DNA of 64,000 nt from Parabacteroides sp900760525 (GTDB taxonomy: Bacteria; Bacteroidota; Bacteroidia; Bacteroidales; Tannerellaceae): positions 2,666,001 to 2,730,000 of the forward strand of contig NZ_CP187555.1 of assembly GCF_049860805.1 (NCBI RefSeq). Direction: 5' to 3'. Shown here piece after piece: positions 61,535 to 64,000 of the stretch (positions are counted from its first letter, which is position 1; the number at the start of each line of letters is the position of its first letter). The position numbers were made by a program, and so were the translations under genes. The notes below the pieces were generated by a model. The model saw only the letters and a program-made list of their open reading frames with translations, was not told the origin of the DNA and made no database searches.

Positions 61535-62869
61535 ATGAAGGCAAGTGAAGTTTTAGACAACTTAAAGAGAAGATTTCCGAATGAACCGGAATATCATCAG
61601 GCAGTTTCAGAAGTATTAGGAACAATCGAAGAGGCTTACAATGAACATCCCGAATTCGAAAAGAGCAATCTGATCGAACGTCTTTGTATCCCCGATCGTA
61701 TTTTCTCCTTCCGCGTAACCTGGATGGATGACAAAGGGCAGATCCAAACCAACATGGGATACCGCATCCAGCATAACAATGCAATCGGCCCGTACAAAGG
61801 CGGTATCCGTTTCCACGCTTCTGTAAACCAGTCTATCCTCAAGTTCCTGGCTTTCGAACAGACTTTCAAGAACTCATTGACAACCCTACCGATGGGCGGT
61901 GGCAAAGGCGGTTCCGATTTCAGTCCGCGTGGCAAATCAAACGCTGAAATCATGCGTTTCTGCCAGGCTTTCGTGTTGGAATTATGGCGTCATATCGGCC
62001 CGGACACGGATGTTCCGGCAGGCGATATCGGTGTTGGCGGACGTGAAGTAGGTTATATGTATGGTATGTATAAGAAGCTGGCTCAGGAAAATACCGGTAC
62101 GTTCACAGGTAAAGGACGTGAATTCGGCGGTTCATTGATCCGTCCCGAAGCGACCGGTTACGGTAACGTTTATTTCCTGCTGGAAATGCTGAAGACAAAA
62201 GGAATCGACATCAAAGGAAAGACCGTTTGTGTTTCCGGTTCAGGTAACGTAGCTCAATATACCGTAGAAAAACTGATCAGCCTCGGTGCTAAAGTAGTGA
62301 CAATGTCCGACTCGGACGGTTACATCTACGATCCGGACGGCATCGACCGTGCAAAACTGGATTATATCATGGAACTGAAGAACCTGTATCGTGGCCGTAT
62401 CCGTGAATATGCAGAACAATACGGTTGTAAATATGTGGCAGGAGCCCGTCCCTGGGGAGAAAAATGCGACATCGCAATGCCGAGCGCAACTCAGAACGAA
62501 CTGAACGGCGAAGATGCCAAAACATTACTTGCCAACGGCTGTTTCGCCGTATCGGAAGGTGCAAACATGCCTTCGACCCCTGAAGCTATCGACGCATTCC
62601 TGGATGCAAAGATCCTGTATGCTCCAGGTAAGGCAGCTAACGCCGGCGGTGTATCTGTTTCCGGTCTGGAAATGACTCAGAACGCCCAGAAACTGAGCTG
62701 GAGCAGCGAAGAAGTAGATGCCAAATTGAAGAGCATCATGCAGAATATCCACGAACAATGTGTAAAATACGGCCAGCAAGCCGACGGTTACACAAACTAT
62801 GTGAAAGGCGCTAACGTTGCCGGCTTCATGAAAGTAGCCAAGGCAATGATGGCACAGGGCATTATTTAA
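61535..62869 (+). CDS. gdhA: Glutamate dehydrogenase
   Basis: A 444-aa hexameric-type dehydrogenase joining 2-oxoglutarate and ammonia to glutamate, the main ammonia-assimilation route in Bacteroidales. Signatures: YRIQHNNAIGPYKGGIRFH and PMGGGKGGSDF (with catalytic Lys), GDIGVGGREVGYMYG, then the nucleotide-binding stretch VCVSGSGNVAQYTVEKL (near residues 232-248). Length is typical for the NADP(H)-specific form; cofactor choice is inferred. It has its own promoter and a terminator (62944-62976). Together with the glutamine synthetase at 15810, the window carries both assimilation enzymes. Confidence 0.93.
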   Translation: MKASEVLDNLKRRFPNEPEYHQAVSEVLGTIEEAYNEHPEFEKSNLIERLCIPDRIFSFRVTWMDDKGQIQTNMGYRIQHNNAIGPYKGGIRFHASVNQSILKFLAFEQTFKNSLTTLPMGGGKGGSDFSPRGKSNAEIMRFCQAFVLELWRHIGPDTDVPAGDIGVGGREVGYMYGMYKKLAQENTGTFTGKGREFGGSLIRPEATGYGNVYFLLEMLKTKGIDIKGKTVCVSGSGNVAQYTVEKLISLGAKVVTMSDSDGYIYDPDGIDRAKLDYIMELKNLYRGRIREYAEQYGCKYVAGARPWGEKCDIAMPSATQNELNGEDAKTLLANGCFAVSEGANMPSTPEAIDAFLDAKILYAPGKAANAGGVSVSGLEMTQNAQKLSWSSEEVDAKLKSIMQNIHEQCVKYGQQADGYTNYVKGANVAGFMKVAKAMMAQGII

Positions 62870-62943
62870 TTGAAAATTGAAAATGAAGAATTGTTTTGAT
62901 TCGATATTTGAAGTAAATAGGGATTAATGATTATTTGAATAAG

Positions 62944-62976
62944 GGGGAGAAGAACTGGCAACAGACGCTTCTCCCC
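62944..62976 (+). terminator. Terminator after gdhA
   Basis: GGGGAGAAG (62944-62952) and CTTCTCCCC (62968-62976) pair fully around a 15-nt loop, followed by TTTTTAT. Confidence 0.85.
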
Positions 62977-63066
62977 TTTTTATTGCCGAGATCTCCCTTA
63001 ATTTTCAATTTTCAATTCTCCATTTTTAATTATTTAATCTTACCTTAGTGCCGAAAATAGAAAGAC

Positions 63067-64000
63067 ATGATAACTGACGAATTAAAACAACTTTACCAGA
63101 CACATACCGGATCGCCGGCAACCGATATAACCGAACTATCTTCTTCCGGCTCTAACCGCCGGTATTTCAGATTGTCAGGCCCCGTTTCCCTGATCGGTGT
63201 AAGCGGTACTTCCATAGAAGAAAACAATGCCTTTATTTATATGGCCGCACATTTCCGGGAAAAAGGATTGCCCGTTCCCCGTGTTTATTGCTGGTCGGAT
63301 GATAAATCGCTCTATCTCCAGGAAGATCTGGGAGACGCCTTGCTCTTTAATGCGATAGAGAAAGGGCGGAAAAGTTGTTTCTTCGACGAGACGGAAAAGT
63401 CTTTGCTGCATAAGACGATCACGCTTCTGCCGGCCCTGCAATTTAAGGGTGCGGAAGATTTCGACTTCAGCCAATGTTATCCTCAGCCCGAATTCAATAA
63501 ACGTTCGATCCTCTGGGATCTGAACTATTTCAAATACTGTTTCCTGAAAGCAACCGGAATGGAATTCCAGGAAAACCTTCTGGAAGATGATTTCCAGAAA
63601 ATGAGCGATGTTCTGTTGCAAGATTGTACACCGACATTCATGTACCGGGATTTCCAGTCGCGCAACGTGATGGTAAAAGATAACGAACCCTGGTTCATCG
63701 ATTTCCAGGGAGGGCGCAAAGGCCCGATCTACTATGACGTCGCCTCTTTCCTCTGGCAGGCGAAAGCCAAATATCCGGCTGAACTGAGACAGGAATTGAT
63801 CGCCGACTATCTGCAGGCGCTACGCGAGTACACGGAAATAGACGAAAAGCATTTCTTCAGACAATTACGTCACTTCGTTCTTTTCAGGACTTTACAGGTC
63901 TTAGGAGCCTACGGCTTCCGGGGATATTTCGAGAAGAAGCCGCATTTCATCCAAAGCGTTCCCTTTGCAATCGACAATCTCCGTCAGCTTTTAAAAGAAG
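63067..64000 (+). CDS. AmgK-like sugar kinase / phosphotransferase (partial, 3' end cut)
   Basis: Only the first 311 codons are in the window; the frame is open at the edge. A kinase of the aminoglycoside-phosphotransferase fold: N-terminal lobe (ITELSSSGSNRRYFRL, LYLQEDLGDALLF), catalytic loop MYRDFQSRNVM (Tyr where most relatives have His), and IDFQGGRKGP for metal binding, with PIYYDVASFLW. AmgK phosphorylates N-acetylmuramic acid or N-acetylglucosamine at C1 in peptidoglycan recycling. Bacteroides homologs often carry a C-terminal RapZ-like domain, which would lie outside the window. Start ATG at 63067, after a TACCTTAG -7-like box. Confidence 0.75.
   Translation, partial: MITDELKQLYQTHTGSPATDITELSSSGSNRRYFRLSGPVSLIGVSGTSIEENNAFIYMAAHFREKGLPVPRVYCWSDDKSLYLQEDLGDALLFNAIEKGRKSCFFDETEKSLLHKTITLLPALQFKGAEDFDFSQCYPQPEFNKRSILWDLNYFKYCFLKATGMEFQENLLEDDFQKMSDVLLQDCTPTFMYRDFQSRNVMVKDNEPWFIDFQGGRKGPIYYDVASFLWQAKAKYPAELRQELIADYLQALREYTEIDEKHFFRQLRHFVLFRTLQVLGAYGFRGYFEKKPHFIQSVPFAIDNLRQLLKE

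Overview
The window looks like chromosome of a gut Bacteroidales bacterium. Two SusC/SusD pairs, Bacteroidetes-specific families (DUF4221, DUF4249, HU-HIG DNA-binding protein, BT4734-type VirE protein), promoters of the -33 TTTG / -7 TAnnTTTG type and weak Shine-Dalgarno sequences all point there. Gene content and codon use would fit Parabacteroides; the genus is an inference, not something the sequence proves. No CRISPR array, rRNA, insertion sequence or transposase was seen.

Layout. (1) 1-18.1 kb is mostly housekeeping: glycosyltransferase, LolC/E-type permease, aminotransferase, YitT membrane protein, DUF4221 lipoprotein, a large MG2-like secreted protein, MFS permease, ABC-F ATPase, NhaD antiporter, uracil-DNA-glycosylase-like protein and a type I glutamine synthetase. 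It ends in a decayed VapBC-like toxin-antitoxin pair and tRNA-Trp. (2) 18.2-30.3 kb holds an XRE regulator and two paralogous SusC/SusD operons separated by a small secreted protein. Both operons share a leader: promoter, TTAACA...GTTAAC segment, tiny ORF, terminator-like hairpin, then susC. This looks like an attenuator. The second susC is broken by an out-of-frame 50-bp duplication that, if lost, would restore the gene exactly. (3) 30.4-33.5 kb is a compact cassette, an HU-like protein plus a VirE-type primase/helicase, bounded by two inverted copies of a 103-bp element built from phased GTGATAG heptamers. A third copy of the element sits at 162-264. (4) 33.6-46.6 kb carries a GH36 alpha-galactosidase, a TonB-receptor/DUF4249/MG2-like operon, a Gfo/Idh/MocA oxidoreductase and a GH2 beta-galactosidase. 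(5) 46.9-60.8 kb is a co-directional run: a tetraheme NapC-type cytochrome fused to a SUMF1 fold, two Tat-exported lipoprotein sugar enzymes, a degenerate hemerythrin-like protein with a LuxR-type regulator, two TonB receptors, an AmpG/RhtX-like MFS permease, HemN and a HemG/HemY-type oxidase. (6) The window ends with a DUF2007 protein, a small membrane protein, glutamate dehydrogenase and a truncated AmgK-like kinase.

How the genes may work together. Region 5 reads as porphyrin or siderophore uptake feeding the last steps of heme synthesis, next to a periplasmic sugar-oxidation module that itself needs heme c, with a redox-type regulator pair between them. Regions 2 to 4 hold outer-membrane glycan import and galactosidases, with no ECF-sigma or hybrid two-component regulator beside the SusC genes, which makes the shared leaders the most likely control point. 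The two strongest candidates for something undescribed are the 103-bp-element cassette and the paired susC leaders.
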